From contig NZ_CP034447.1 of assembly GCF_003952485.1 (NCBI RefSeq), positions 4,168,501-4,232,500 on the forward strand: DNA of 64,000 nucleotides, given 5' to 3'. Positions 1 through 9,113 of the stretch are shown in pieces; positions within the stretch are counted from its first letter, which is position 1; the number at the start of each line of letters is the position of its first letter. The notes under the pieces were generated by a model. That model was not told the origin of the DNA. It saw nothing but the letters and a program-made list of their open reading frames with translations, and did not search any database. Both the position numbers and the translations under genes were made by a program. Source of the DNA: Mesorhizobium sp. M1E.F.Ca.ET.045.02.1.1. GTDB taxonomy: Bacteria; Pseudomonadota; Alphaproteobacteria; Rhizobiales; Rhizobiaceae.

Positions 1-1
1 C

Positions 2-811
2 GGCCGAGAAGACCGCGACAGGCTGCAGTACCGTGTATTGCATTTCGCCCGCCTTGACGGCGGCGACCGCGTCCGGCGAGCCGTCGAAGCCGCCGACCTT
101 CACCTGGTCGAGCTTGCCCGCTTCCTTCAGCGCCGCAATGGCGCCAAGGGCCATCTCGTCGTTGCCGGAAATGACACCCGCGACGTCGGGGTGGGCCTGC
201 AGCAGCGATTGCATTTTCTGGTAGCCTTGGGTGCGGTCCCAGTTGGCCACTTCCTTGCCGGCCTTCTTGAGGTCCGGATACTGGGTAAGCACGGTCTCAT
301 AGCCGTTCGAGCGTGTCGCCGCATTGTTGTCGGCCGGGTTGCCGAACAACTCGACATAGTTGCCCTTGTCGCCGATCGCCTCGACCCATTGCTGCGCGCC
401 GATCGCGGCGCCTTGGGCGTTGTTGGAGACGAGCTGTGCCTTGGCGAGACCATCCTGGTTGATCTCGGCGTTGACCAGGAAGACCGGGATGTTGGCGGCG
501 ACCGCCTTCTTGATCGCGCCGACCGAACCGTCGGCATTGGCCGGGTCGAGGATGATCGCCACCGATTTGTTGGTGATGGCAGTGTCGATCATCGTGCTTT
601 CGGTATTGGTGTCGCCCTTGTGGGCGCTGACATTGGCTGTGTAGCCGAGACTCTCGGCTGTGGCCTTGGCGACCTGGCCCTCGGTGAGCCAATACGGATT
701 GGCCGGATCGGTCACGATGATGCTGATCAAGCCCGCCGCCCAGGCATGGCTTGCCATGAACGGCAGCGTCGCGGCAGCGACCAAGAGCATCCTTCTGGTT
801 TTATTGATCAT
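2..811 (-). CDS. eryG: Erythritol ABC transporter substrate-binding protein EryG (partial, C-terminus beyond left edge)
   Basis: Periplasmic sugar-binding protein of the ribose/galactose-binding class, expected to deliver erythritol to the EryE/EryF importer. Translation starts MINKTRRMLLVAAATLPF, a Sec signal peptide with cleavage near AWA-A about residue 26. The mature part begins GLISIIVTDPANPYWLTEG, typical of type I sugar-binding proteins, and an ISGNDEMALGAIAAL segment lies in the second lobe. About 270 codons are inside the window; the stop is to the left. It is last in a leftward operon with a DUF2291 protein, eryE and eryF, divergent from eryABCD. The erythritol assignment rests on that context. 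A GA-rich RBS (gagagagaga) lies just upstream of the ATG. Confidence 0.88.
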   Translation of the reverse strand, partial: MINKTRRMLLVAAATLPFMASHAWAAGLISIIVTDPANPYWLTEGQVAKATAESLGYTANVSAHKGDTNTESTMIDTAITNKSVAIILDPANADGSVGAIKKAVAANIPVFLVNAEINQDGLAKAQLVSNNAQGAAIGAQQWVEAIGDKGNYVELFGNPADNNAATRSNGYETVLTQYPDLKKAGKEVANWDRTQGYQKMQSLLQAHPDVAGVISGNDEMALGAIAALKEAGKLDQVKVGGFDGSPDAVAAVKAGEMQYTVLQPVAVFSA

Positions 812-833
812 TTCTCTCTCTCTCCCTTTTACA

Positions 834-859
834 GATTGCGGTTGCGGATTGCGGTTGCC
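834..859. repeat. Tandem 13-bp repeat in the eryF-eryG gap
   Basis: Two adjacent copies of GATTGCGGTTGCS fill part of the 116-bp space between the eryF stop and the eryG start. The function is unknown. It could be replication slippage in an untranslated spacer. Confidence 0.5.
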
Positions 860-927
860 GATTTGTCTCGGCCTTCTTTCCGGTCGGTCTCCTTGCGTCC
901 CGGAGAAGCTTGCGGCGAGGCGCGGCA

Positions 928-1980
928 TCATTGTCGGACGCCGCGGGCCCCGTACTGGATGGTGTTCATGAGCACGGCGAGCACGATGACGGCGCCGGTG
1001 AAGACGGTCTGCCAGTAGGACGACACGCCGATGATGACGAGGCCGTCCGAAAGAAAGCCGATGACGAACGCGCCGAGCATGGTGCCGCGCACCGTGCCGC
1101 GGCCGCCGGTCAGCGCGGCGCCGCCGATGACCACCGCCGCGATCGCGGTCAGCTCGTAGGTGGTGCCGGCGGTCGGTCCGGCCGAAGTCAACTGCGAAGA
1201 GAGCACCAAGCCGGCGATCGCCGACAGGATGCCGGAGAGCGTGTAGACCGTGATCTTGACCCGCTTGACCGGCACGCCCGACAGGTCGGCCGCGTTCTCG
1301 TTGCCGCCAGAGGCGTAGAGCCAGCGGCCGAAGGAGGAGCGGCTGAGCATCAGCCCGGTCAGCACGGCGAGGACCGCCAGGACCACCACGCTGATCGGCA
1401 CGCCGAAGAGCCGGTTGAAGCCAAGCCAGTCGAAGCCGGTGTTGCCGAGCTCCGGCCTGCCGGCGAGGTTGTTGTAAGTGAGGCCGTTGGTCATCAGCAG
1501 CGCGACGCCGCGCGCCATGTACATGACTCCCAGAGTGGTGACGAAAGCGGGTACCCTGAACCAGGCGATCAGGATGCCGTTGAGCGCGCCGAGCACGGCG
1601 CCGAGCGAGCAGGTCAGCACGACCACGGCCCACACCGGCGCAAACAGGATGACGCCAAGCGGTTTCAGCTCTATGCCCTGCATCAGCGCGCCCGCGACGA
1701 CGCCGCACAGCGCCAGGATCGAGCCGACCGACAGGTCGATGCCGCCGCTGAGTATGACCACCAGCATGCCGATCGCGAGTATGCCGTAGATGGCCACATG
1801 CGAGGACATGATCAGCAGATTGGAGACGGTGAGGTAGTTCGGCGAGAGGAACGAAAAGACGACGATGATGGCAATCAGCGCGAAGAAAGCGCGGCCCTTC
1901 AGCAAAAGCTTGATGAGGCTGGTTGTTCCCTTGACGGCTGAGGCCGGGGAAGAGATGCGGTTGGCGCTCGTTTGCGTCAT
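928..1980 (-). CDS. eryF: Erythritol ABC transporter permease EryF
   Basis: Inner-membrane permease of the RbsC/BPD-transp-2 class, 350 aa. It forms the channel through which erythritol bound by EryG enters, powered by EryE. The translation from MTQTSANRISS shows about ten hydrophobic segments and the family signature in SGGIDLSVGSILALCG near residue 90. A second conserved segment, ELTAIAAVVIGGAALTGGRG, lies near the C-terminus. The ATG at 1980 lies 20 bp after the eryE stop; the reading frame runs further upstream but would enter eryE. Identity as EryF comes from its place between eryE and eryG. Confidence 0.88.
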   Translation of the reverse strand: MTQTSANRISSPASAVKGTTSLIKLLLKGRAFFALIAIIVVFSFLSPNYLTVSNLLIMSSHVAIYGILAIGMLVVILSGGIDLSVGSILALCGVVAGALMQGIELKPLGVILFAPVWAVVVLTCSLGAVLGALNGILIAWFRVPAFVTTLGVMYMARGVALLMTNGLTYNNLAGRPELGNTGFDWLGFNRLFGVPISVVVLAVLAVLTGLMLSRSSFGRWLYASGGNENAADLSGVPVKRVKITVYTLSGILSAIAGLVLSSQLTSAGPTAGTTYELTAIAAVVIGGAALTGGRGTVRGTMLGAFVIGFLSDGLVIIGVSSYWQTVFTGAVIVLAVLMNTIQYGARGVRQ

Positions 1981-2000
1981 TGTTCGTTCCCGTGCTCCGC

Positions 2001-3539
2001 TCAGGCCGCCACGGCCTCGCCCGAGGCGGCCATGATCTTTTCCTTGGTGATGTCCGAGGTGAACTCGGCAGAGATCCGGCCGCGCCGCATGATGATGATG
2101 CGGTGGGCGATCGACAGGCACTCGTTCACTTCCGAGGTCGTGTAGACGACGGCTTGCCCGGCCGCCGCGTGGGCCGCCAGGATCCGGAACACCTCGGCCT
2201 TGGCGCCGATGTCGATGCCGCGACTGGGTTCATCCAGCAGGATAACCTTGGGATCGGTGGCGAGCATCTTGCCGATGACCACCTTCTGCTGGTTGCCGCC
2301 CGACAACGACCCGATCGGCACATCCGGTCCGTCGGTCTTCACGGTCACGTTCCTGATCGATTTCTGGATCAATGCCCGCTCGAGCTTGAGGGAGGTGAAG
2401 ACCCCGCGCGTGAACTCCTTGATCGAGGCGAGCGAAAGATTCTGCCCGACCGACATCGTCTGGACGAGCCCGTAGCGCTGGCGGTCCTCGGGCACGAGCG
2501 CAAGGCCGCGGGCGATGCGCTCGCCGATGGCGAGGTGGGAAATCTCCTTGCCTTCGAGCACGATCTCGCCGGATGTCGCGCTCAGCTTGCCGGCGACGGC
2601 TTCGAGCAATTCCGTCCTGCCGGCCCCCATCAGGCCATAGATGCAGACTATCTCGCCGGCCCTGACGTCGAGCGACATGCGGTCGACGACGTTGTAGCCG
2701 CCTCCGGCCGGATCGGGCACCGTAAGGTTGCGGACCGAGAGCATGACCGGGCCGAAATCGTAGCCGGTCGGTGGATTGCCCAAATCATAGTTCTCGCCGA
2801 CCATGTTGCGCACGATCCATTCCAGATCGATATCGGCGCGCGGCGCGTAGGCGGTCATGTTGCCGTCCCGCAGCACCACGGCGTGATCGGTGATCTGCAG
2901 GGCCTCCTCGAGATGGTGCGAGATGTAGACGATCGACACGCCCCTGGCGGTGAGGTCGCGGATCACCTTGAAAAGAACCTCGACCTCGGTGGCGGAAAGC
3001 GCCGATGTCGGCTCGTCCATGATGAGTATCCGGCTGTCGACCGAAAGCGCCCGGGCGATCTCGACGATCTGCTGCTGTCCGAGGCGCAGTTCCTCAACAA
3101 GGGTGAGCGGATCGATATCCTCTTCGAGTTCCGCCAGCAATTCGCGGACCTGGCGTTCCTCCTCGGCGTAGTCGACGCCGGTCGGACCATTGATCTCGCG
3201 GCCCATGAAGATGTTGTCGCGGACCGACAGATTGGGCGCGAGGCTGAGCTCCTGATGAATGATCGAGATGCCGTGGCTTCGCGCGTCGGTTGAAGAGGAA
3301 AACACGATGGGCCGGCCGTCGAGAATGACCTCGCCGGACGTCGGCTGCACCACACCGGAGAGGATTTTCATCAGCGTCGACTTGCCGGCTCCGTTCTCGC
3401 CGAACAGTGTCGTCACCTGGCCGCGGTGAATGTCGAAGTTGACGCCCTTCAGCGCCTTCACACCGTTGTAGGATTTGGCGATGTTGCGCGCCGCCAGAAC
3501 CACTTCACCGGCTGGCCGGGAGGTCGCGACGTCGCTCAT
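2001..3539 (-). CDS. eryE: Erythritol ABC transporter ATP-binding protein EryE
   Basis: Double-domain ATPase (512 aa) of the RbsA/MglA sugar-importer class. Domain 1 has Walker A GENGAGKST near residue 48 and Walker B ILIMDEPTSAL. Domain 2 has a degenerate Walker A (GLMGAGRTE), a classical signature LSGGNQQKV and Walker B VILLDEPSRGID. This asymmetry is normal for the family. The start ATG overlaps the stop of the upstream DUF2291 gene by 4 bp (ATGA), so the two are probably translationally coupled. It powers uptake through EryF. Confidence 0.9.
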   Translation of the reverse strand: MSDVATSRPAGEVVLAARNIAKSYNGVKALKGVNFDIHRGQVTTLFGENGAGKSTLMKILSGVVQPTSGEVILDGRPIVFSSSTDARSHGISIIHQELSLAPNLSVRDNIFMGREINGPTGVDYAEEERQVRELLAELEEDIDPLTLVEELRLGQQQIVEIARALSVDSRILIMDEPTSALSATEVEVLFKVIRDLTARGVSIVYISHHLEEALQITDHAVVLRDGNMTAYAPRADIDLEWIVRNMVGENYDLGNPPTGYDFGPVMLSVRNLTVPDPAGGGYNVVDRMSLDVRAGEIVCIYGLMGAGRTELLEAVAGKLSATSGEIVLEGKEISHLAIGERIARGLALVPEDRQRYGLVQTMSVGQNLSLASIKEFTRGVFTSLKLERALIQKSIRNVTVKTDGPDVPIGSLSGGNQQKVVIGKMLATDPKVILLDEPSRGIDIGAKAEVFRILAAHAAAGQAVVYTTSEVNECLSIAHRIIIMRRGRISAEFTSDITKEKIMAASGEAVAA

Positions 3540-4192
3540 TTGACGGTGACCTTCACCGGCGTGATCAGCCAGTTCTTCGGGTTGATGAGACGGAAGACGC
3601 CGAAGACTTCCAGCGTCTTGCCGGAGAGGGCCGCGGTGTCGATCCCATCAAGGACCGTCTTCTTCATGGCGCGGTTGATGCCCGAGCCGGCGTCCTGGTA
3701 CTCGATCTGGTTCTTGAACTTGCCGAAGGCGATGTCGCCCGGCGCGTCGCGCAAGTCGGTCCCGTTGATGGCCGGGCCGGTCTGCACCCGCACGTGGATG
3801 TCGGCCGGCACGCCGTCGGCCTTGAGGTCGTAGACGCCGGATTTCGCTTCGCCTGCCACCGCCGTCAGCCTGATCGAGATCATTGCGCCGGTCGATGAGG
3901 CAGTTCCATACTGCTTGGCGGCTGCGTTCTTGTCGGCCATGACCGCCGGTCCGAAGGTCGCGGCGTCGACGGCGTGCTCGACAACGAATGCCTGGATGCG
4001 CGGAAACTCCTTTTCGCCGAACCGGTCGGGCGAAAACGCCTCCTGGCTGACGTCGGCGGACGATCCGATCCGGACGACCTTTGTGTCGAGCGCGATCGCG
4101 GCAAGGACCACGACACCGAGACCGATCGCAATCATCAGGCCGCGGCGCGACGCAGCAGGGGCCTTCGGCGTCTGGGCTGACATGACATTCAT
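3536..4192 (-). CDS. DUF2291-type periplasmic protein, first gene of the eryEFG operon
   Basis: A 218-aa protein with one N-terminal membrane segment (RRGLMIAIGLGVVVLAAIA, about residues 16-35) followed by a soluble, probably periplasmic domain containing HVRVQTGPAINGTDLRDA. I assign it to the DUF2291 family from overall pattern and from its place ahead of a sugar ABC operon. No enzymatic motif is visible and there is no lipobox cysteine. It overlaps eryE by 4 bp. A role as accessory subunit of the erythritol importer is inference only. Start MNVMSA has a second in-frame ATG three codons later. Confidence 0.75.
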   Translation of the reverse strand: MNVMSAQTPKAPAASRRGLMIAIGLGVVVLAAIALDTKVVRIGSSADVSQEAFSPDRFGEKEFPRIQAFVVEHAVDAATFGPAVMADKNAAAKQYGTASSTGAMISIRLTAVAGEAKSGVYDLKADGVPADIHVRVQTGPAINGTDLRDAPGDIAFGKFKNQIEYQDAGSGINRAMKKTVLDGIDTAALSGKTLEVFGVFRLINPKNWLITPVKVTVK

Positions 4193-4952
4193 CGTTCAGA
4201 TCCCGGCTTGCGAAGAGACAGGGCGGGCACCGACCGGTGTGGCAATGGTGGCCGATGCGCGGCCCGATGCTGCCGCCTGTCGATGACACGGCATCCTCAG
4301 GTCGGTTGCTTGCATCGATTTTCTCCACCCTTGACCCGCGATGCGGCGTCTTCCTCCCGCCGCATCATTTCCGGCAATTTGTTATATTAGTGTTATCTTT
4401 GCGTCAAGCATGTTAGATCGGAATTCCCTTTTGTCCGGATTTTGACCCGCCGGGAGAGCCTCCTGCCATGCCAATTCTCAAAAGGCCGCCTCCCGCGGAA
4501 ACCCTGCGTCAGCAGTTGCCGCCATGGCCGATCATGGGAGACTATGCGTTTCGCAGGCGCGGCAAGAAAACGCCGCGGCTGCGAAATGCTTTCAAGTAAC
4601 TATCTGATTTAGTGGCGATTTCGTTTCGCCATCTCATACCGAGCCGCGAACTGAAACCAAGTCAGAAGGGGCCGGTCGCTTATCTGTTCGCTCTCCCGTT
4701 TGCTTGGCGAAGACGATGTGAGGCGGATCGTTGTTTTCGCTCTCGCTAAAATCAGCGTATCTGAAAAAATTTTCGATGTCTGCAAAAAAAATCAACCATT
4801 GTGTTATTTCCATGATAATTTAGAATGCGGCAAAAGCGAGCGCCGTCACGAGAGAGCGCGTAACGGCGCTTCTTCGCGCGGCCACGCATTCGCGGCGAGC
4901 CGCAGGCGGAAAACGAGAAGGAAACAGACATTGCCCTGTTGCCGGTCCAGGC
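4193..4952. promoter_or_regulatory. Divergent regulatory region between the ery transport and catabolic operons
   Basis: This 760-bp gap holds no convincing gene. Two AT-rich patches (about 4378-4440 and 4745-4830) stand out from the GC-rich background and probably carry the two divergent promoters. The heptamer GTGTTAT occurs in both (4390-4396 and 4801-4807), next to TTTGTTATATTAG in the first. An inverted repeat TGGCGA-N7-TCGCCA lies at 4613-4631. EryD (SorC/DeoR-like) is the expected regulator, and these are candidate operators. Confidence 0.5.
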
Positions 4953-6584
4953 ATGTTGGCAGCGGAAGCGGAGCGGTCCGTGGCTGGCGCTGATGTCATC
5001 GTAGGCATCGATTCCGGCACGTCGGTCATCAAGGCGGTCGCCTTCGATCTGAGCGGTCGTCAGATTGCGTCGGCTTCGGTTCCGAACCGATACGCGTCCG
5101 GTGCCGACGGCTCGGCGACGCAGTCGCTTCCCCAGACCTGGCGCGACTGCGCCGCGGCACTTCGAGGGCTCGGCGACAAGGTTGAAAACCTGGGCGCGCG
5201 CACCGCCGCTCTCGCGGTCACCGGACAGGGCGACGGCACCTGGCTCGTCGGTCGTGAAAACAAGCCGGTCGCCGATGCATGGCTCTGGCTCGACGCACGC
5301 GCGTCATCCACTGTCGAGCGCCTGGCCGCGGGTCCGCTCAGCCGCGCCCGCTTCGAGGCGACTGGAACAGGGCTGAATACCTGCCAGCAGGGCAGTCAGA
5401 TGGCCCATATGGACAGTTACTCGCCCGACCTTCTCGACCATGCCGAAGTCGCGCTGCACTGCAAGGACTGGCTCTATCTGAACCTGACCGGTGTGCGCGC
5501 CACCGACCCCTCGGAGGCGAGCTTCACCTTCGGCAATTTCCGTACCCGCCGCTACGACGACACGGTCATCGAGGCGCTCGGCCTTTCCCGGCGGCGCAAG
5601 CTCTTGCCGGAGATCGTCGACGGCACGATGGCGACCCATCCGCTTACCGCCGAGGCGGCGGCCGAGACGGGGCTGAAAGCGGGTACTCCCGTCAGCCTCG
5701 GCTATGTCGATATGGTCATGACCGCGCTCGGCGCCGGGGTCTGCGGCGGCGAGGGAGACGTCGCCTGCTCGATCGTCGGCTCGACCGGCGTCCACATGCG
5801 TGCCGTGCCCACGAACGGGGTCCACCTCAACAAGGAGGGTTCGGGCTACGTCATTGCCCTGCCCATTCCGGGCCTGGTGACGCAGGTGCAGACCAACATG
5901 GCGACCTCGCTCAACATCGACTGGGTCCTTGGCCTGGCGGCGGATGTGCTGAAAGAATTCGGGCACGAGGCCAATCACAGTGAACTGGTCGGCCGCATCG
6001 ATCAGTGGCTCGCCGCAAGCCAACCCGGCCAGGTGGTCTATCACCCCTACATTTCGGACGCCGGCGAGCGCGGACCGTTCGTCAATGCCAACGCCCGTGC
6101 CGGATTCGTCGGCCTGTCGGTCAGCCATCGCTATGCGAATGTGGTCCGTGCCGTCATCGAAGGGCTGGGGCTCGCCATACGCGACTGCTATGCGGCGATG
6201 GGCGACCTGCCGTCGGAACTGCGGCTTTCGGGTGGCGCGGCCCGTTCGAAGGGATTGCGCGGCATCCTGTCGGCGGCGGTTCATGCGCCGGTGCGCGTGT
6301 CGTCGCGCGAGGAAGCCGGTGCCGCCGGTTGCGCGATGATGGCGGCAGTCGCCATCGGCGCGTATCCCGACATGAACGCCTGCGTCGCCGAATGGGTCAC
6401 GCCGCTGCTGGGGCCCGTCGAGACGCCCGATCCGGCGCTGATTGCGGCCTATGACGACCTTTTCACGGCATTCCGCGCGGCACGCCAGGTGCTGGGGCCT
6501 GCCTGGGATGCTCTGGCTGCCGCGCGCCGCAACGCGGCAGGCGCCTCCGCCGAAACGCCTGAAGGAGCAAGAGATGGGGCTTGA
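4953..6584 (+). CDS. eryA: Erythritol kinase EryA
   Basis: FGGY-family carbohydrate kinase, 543 aa from the first ATG. It phosphorylates erythritol to L-erythritol 4-phosphate, the first step of the pathway. The N-terminal FGGY lobe opens with VIVGIDSGTSVIKAVAFD (phosphate-binding DxGT). The C-terminal lobe has LRLSGGAARSKGLRGILS (the adenosine motif). A GTG at 4980, preceded by GGAG with 6-nt spacing, would give MAGADVIVGID and may be the true start, because the first ATG has no good RBS. The gene overlaps eryB by 11 bp and heads the catabolic operon. Confidence 0.92.
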   Translation: MLAAEAERSVAGADVIVGIDSGTSVIKAVAFDLSGRQIASASVPNRYASGADGSATQSLPQTWRDCAAALRGLGDKVENLGARTAALAVTGQGDGTWLVGRENKPVADAWLWLDARASSTVERLAAGPLSRARFEATGTGLNTCQQGSQMAHMDSYSPDLLDHAEVALHCKDWLYLNLTGVRATDPSEASFTFGNFRTRRYDDTVIEALGLSRRRKLLPEIVDGTMATHPLTAEAAAETGLKAGTPVSLGYVDMVMTALGAGVCGGEGDVACSIVGSTGVHMRAVPTNGVHLNKEGSGYVIALPIPGLVTQVQTNMATSLNIDWVLGLAADVLKEFGHEANHSELVGRIDQWLAASQPGQVVYHPYISDAGERGPFVNANARAGFVGLSVSHRYANVVRAVIEGLGLAIRDCYAAMGDLPSELRLSGGAARSKGLRGILSAAVHAPVRVSSREEAGAAGCAMMAAVAIGAYPDMNACVAEWVTPLLGPVETPDPALIAAYDDLFTAFRAARQVLGPAWDALAAARRNAAGASAETPEGARDGA

Positions 6585-8091
6585 ACCGAACACGGTCGAT
6601 CTCTTCGTCATCGGCGGCGGCATCAATGGCGCCGGCATCGCCCGAGACGCGGCAGGTCGCGGCCTGTCGGTCGTGCTGTGCGAAAAAGACGACCTCGCCG
6701 AGGGCACCTCCTCGCGCTCCGGCAAGCTGGTGCATGGCGGCCTGCGCTATCTCGAATATTACGAGTTCCGGCTGGTACGCGAAGCGCTGATCGAGCGCGA
6801 GGTGCTGCTCAAGGCCGCGCCCCACATCATCTGGCCGATGCGCTTCGTGCTGCCGCACAGTCCGCAGGACCGGCCGGCCTGGCTGGTGCGGCTCGGCCTG
6901 TTTCTTTACGACCACCTGGGCGGCCGGAAAAAGCTGCCGGGCACGCGCACGCTCGACCTCAGACGCGATCCGGAAGGAGCACCGTTGCTCGACCGGTACA
7001 CGAACGGCTTCGAGTATTCCGACTGCTGGGTGGACGACGCGCGGCTCGTGGTGCTGAACGCTGTCGGCGCGGCCGAGCGCGGCGCCGAGGTGCTCACCCG
7101 CTCGTCTGCCGTTTCCGCCCGCCGCGAAGATGGCGCTTGGACGGTGACGACGAAAAATTCGATGACGGGGCAAACGCGCATTTTCCGCGCCCGCTGCGTC
7201 GTCAATGCCGCCGGCCCGTGGGTTTCAGACGTCATTGGCCGTGTCGCGGGATCGAACTCGTCGCGCAACGTGCGCCTCGTCAAAGGCAGCCACATCATCG
7301 TGCCGAAGTTCTGGCAGGGTGCGAATGCCTATCTGGTGCAGAATCACGACAGGCGCGTTATCTTCATCAACCCCTATGAAGGGGACATGGCGCTGATCGG
7401 AACCACCGACATCGCCTATGACGGCCGCGCCGAGGATGTGAAGGCCGACGAGTCCGAGATCGACTACCTGCTCGCGGCGGTGAACCGCTACTTCAAGGAG
7501 AAGCTGCGGCGCCAGGACGTGCTGCACTCCTTCTCCGGGGTGCGGCCGCTGTTCGACGACGGCAAGGGCAACCCGTCCGCCGTGACGCGCGATTACGTTT
7601 TCGACCTCGACGAAACCGGCGGCGTGCCACTGCTCAACGTCTTCGGCGGCAAGATCACCACTTTCCGCGAACTGGCCGAGCGCGGCATGCGCCGGCTGAA
7701 GCATATTTTCCCGCAGATGGGCGAGGACTGGACCAGGAATGCGCCGCTGCCCGGCGGCGAAATTCCCAATGCCGACTACGAGACCTTCACCAACAGCCTG
7801 CGCGAGGCTTATCCGTGGATGGCGCGCGATCTCGTGCATCACTACGGACGGCTCTACGGCGCGCGCACCAAGGACGTCGTCAAGGATGCGGCAAGCATAG
7901 ATGGTCTTGGCCGCCATCACGGCGGGCTGCTCTACGAGGCGGAGGTACGCTATCTCGTCGCCAAGGAATGGGCGCGCACGCCGGACGACATCCTGCTTCG
8001 GCGCACCAAGCACTACCTGCATCTCACCGAGGCCGAACGGCACGCCTTCGCCAGATGGTTCGAGGCCGAGCGCCTTGCCGAGGCAGCGTGA
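6574..8091 (+). CDS. eryB: Erythritol-phosphate dehydrogenase EryB (FAD-dependent, GlpD family)
   Basis: A 505-aa flavoprotein of the glycerol-3-phosphate dehydrogenase family that oxidises L-erythritol 4-phosphate to L-3-tetrulose 4-phosphate. The FAD-binding GGGINGAGIARDAAGRG lies at residues 14-30, followed by SSRSGKLVHGGLRYLE, the conserved GlpD loop. The C-terminal domain includes FGGKITTFRELAERG. The start is set by the RBS GAAGGAG 6 nt before the ATG at 6574. An in-frame upstream ATG would lie deep inside eryA. It is the second gene of the operon. Confidence 0.93.
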   Translation: MGLEPNTVDLFVIGGGINGAGIARDAAGRGLSVVLCEKDDLAEGTSSRSGKLVHGGLRYLEYYEFRLVREALIEREVLLKAAPHIIWPMRFVLPHSPQDRPAWLVRLGLFLYDHLGGRKKLPGTRTLDLRRDPEGAPLLDRYTNGFEYSDCWVDDARLVVLNAVGAAERGAEVLTRSSAVSARREDGAWTVTTKNSMTGQTRIFRARCVVNAAGPWVSDVIGRVAGSNSSRNVRLVKGSHIIVPKFWQGANAYLVQNHDRRVIFINPYEGDMALIGTTDIAYDGRAEDVKADESEIDYLLAAVNRYFKEKLRRQDVLHSFSGVRPLFDDGKGNPSAVTRDYVFDLDETGGVPLLNVFGGKITTFRELAERGMRRLKHIFPQMGEDWTRNAPLPGGEIPNADYETFTNSLREAYPWMARDLVHHYGRLYGARTKDVVKDAASIDGLGRHHGGLLYEAEVRYLVAKEWARTPDDILLRRTKHYLHLTEAERHAFARWFEAERLAEAA

Positions 8092-8138
8092 ATGCCGATG
8101 CGACTTCGACCCAGGATCACCTTCGGGACCGACACGTC

Positions 8139-9071
8139 ATGGCGCTGACGCTTTCCCTGAACACCAACCCGCTGGTCAACCGCTTTGCCGAGCCGGACGA
8201 CCTGATCGAGACCGTCGCCCGTGGCCTCCAGCTGCGCGACCTGCAGCTCACGCACGAGTTCATTAATCCGAGCTGGCCGGCGCCGGTGGTCCGGCGGCTG
8301 ACCCGGCGGATGACGGCGGCCCTGCGGCGCACCGGCGTCCGGGTCTTGAGCGGCATGACCGGTCCCTATGGCCGGCTCAACCATTTCGGTCATCCCGACC
8401 GCGACGTGCGCCGATACTATGTCGACTGGTTCAAGACCTTCGCCGACATAACCGCCGACCTCGGCGGTGTTTGCGTCGGCACCCAGTTCGCCATCTTCAC
8501 CTTCAGAGACTATGACGATCCGGTCCGGCGTGAGGAGCTGATCCGCATCGCCGTCGACTGTTGGGCGGAGGTGGCCGAGCACGCCAAGGCGGCTGGCCTG
8601 CAGTACGTTTTCTGGGAACCGATGAGCATCGGGCGCGAGTTCGGCCAGACGATCGCCGAATGCCTGAAGCTGCAGGACAGGCTGACCAAGGCCGAAATGG
8701 CGGTGCCGATGTGGATGATGGCCGACATCGACCATGGCGACGTGACCAGCGCCAATCCGGACGACTACGATCCCTATGCCTGGGCCCGCGCGGTCCCCAA
8801 GGTATCGCCGATCATCCACATCAAGCAAAGCCTTATGGACAAGGGCGGACACCGCCCCTTCACCGCCGAGTTCAACACCAGGGGCCGCATCCATCCCGAG
8901 AAGCTGCTGAAGGCGTTGGCCGAAGGTGGCGCCGTCGATAACGAGATCTGCCTGGAGCTGAGTTTCAAGGAACGGGAACCGGATGATCGGCAGGTCATTC
9001 CGCAGATCGCCGAAAGCATAGCCTTCTGGGCGCCCCATATCGACACCGGCGTGCAAAGCCTGAATATCTGA
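8139..9071 (+). CDS. eryC: Tetrulose-4-phosphate racemase EryC (xylose-isomerase-like TIM barrel)
   Basis: 310-aa protein of the sugar phosphate isomerase/epimerase (AP-endonuclease-2-like) superfamily. In Brucella the orthologue was shown to interconvert L- and D-3-tetrulose 4-phosphate, correcting an older 'dehydrogenase' label. Candidate metal and catalytic residues lie in YVFWEPMSIGREFG and MMADIDHGDV, with HIKQSLMDKGGHRPF further on. Start MALTLSLNTNPLVNRFAEPD fits the family. The RBS is weak, and the gap to eryB is 47 bp. Confidence 0.9.
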   Translation: MALTLSLNTNPLVNRFAEPDDLIETVARGLQLRDLQLTHEFINPSWPAPVVRRLTRRMTAALRRTGVRVLSGMTGPYGRLNHFGHPDRDVRRYYVDWFKTFADITADLGGVCVGTQFAIFTFRDYDDPVRREELIRIAVDCWAEVAEHAKAAGLQYVFWEPMSIGREFGQTIAECLKLQDRLTKAEMAVPMWMMADIDHGDVTSANPDDYDPYAWARAVPKVSPIIHIKQSLMDKGGHRPFTAEFNTRGRIHPEKLLKALAEGGAVDNEICLELSFKEREPDDRQVIPQIAESIAFWAPHIDTGVQSLNI

Positions 9072-9113
9072 GCCGACGACGATGACGCCCAAACGCGCGA
9101 TGAAGGACTGCAG

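Noticed and set aside
834..859. Tandem 13-bp repeat between eryF and eryG as a regulator site
   Set aside because: Only two copies, inside an operon spacer; simple slippage explains it.
4953..4979. First nine codons of eryA as annotated
   Set aside because: Kept in the coordinates only because the ATG is there; a GTG at 4980 with better RBS spacing may be the true start, so I do not claim an N-terminal extension.
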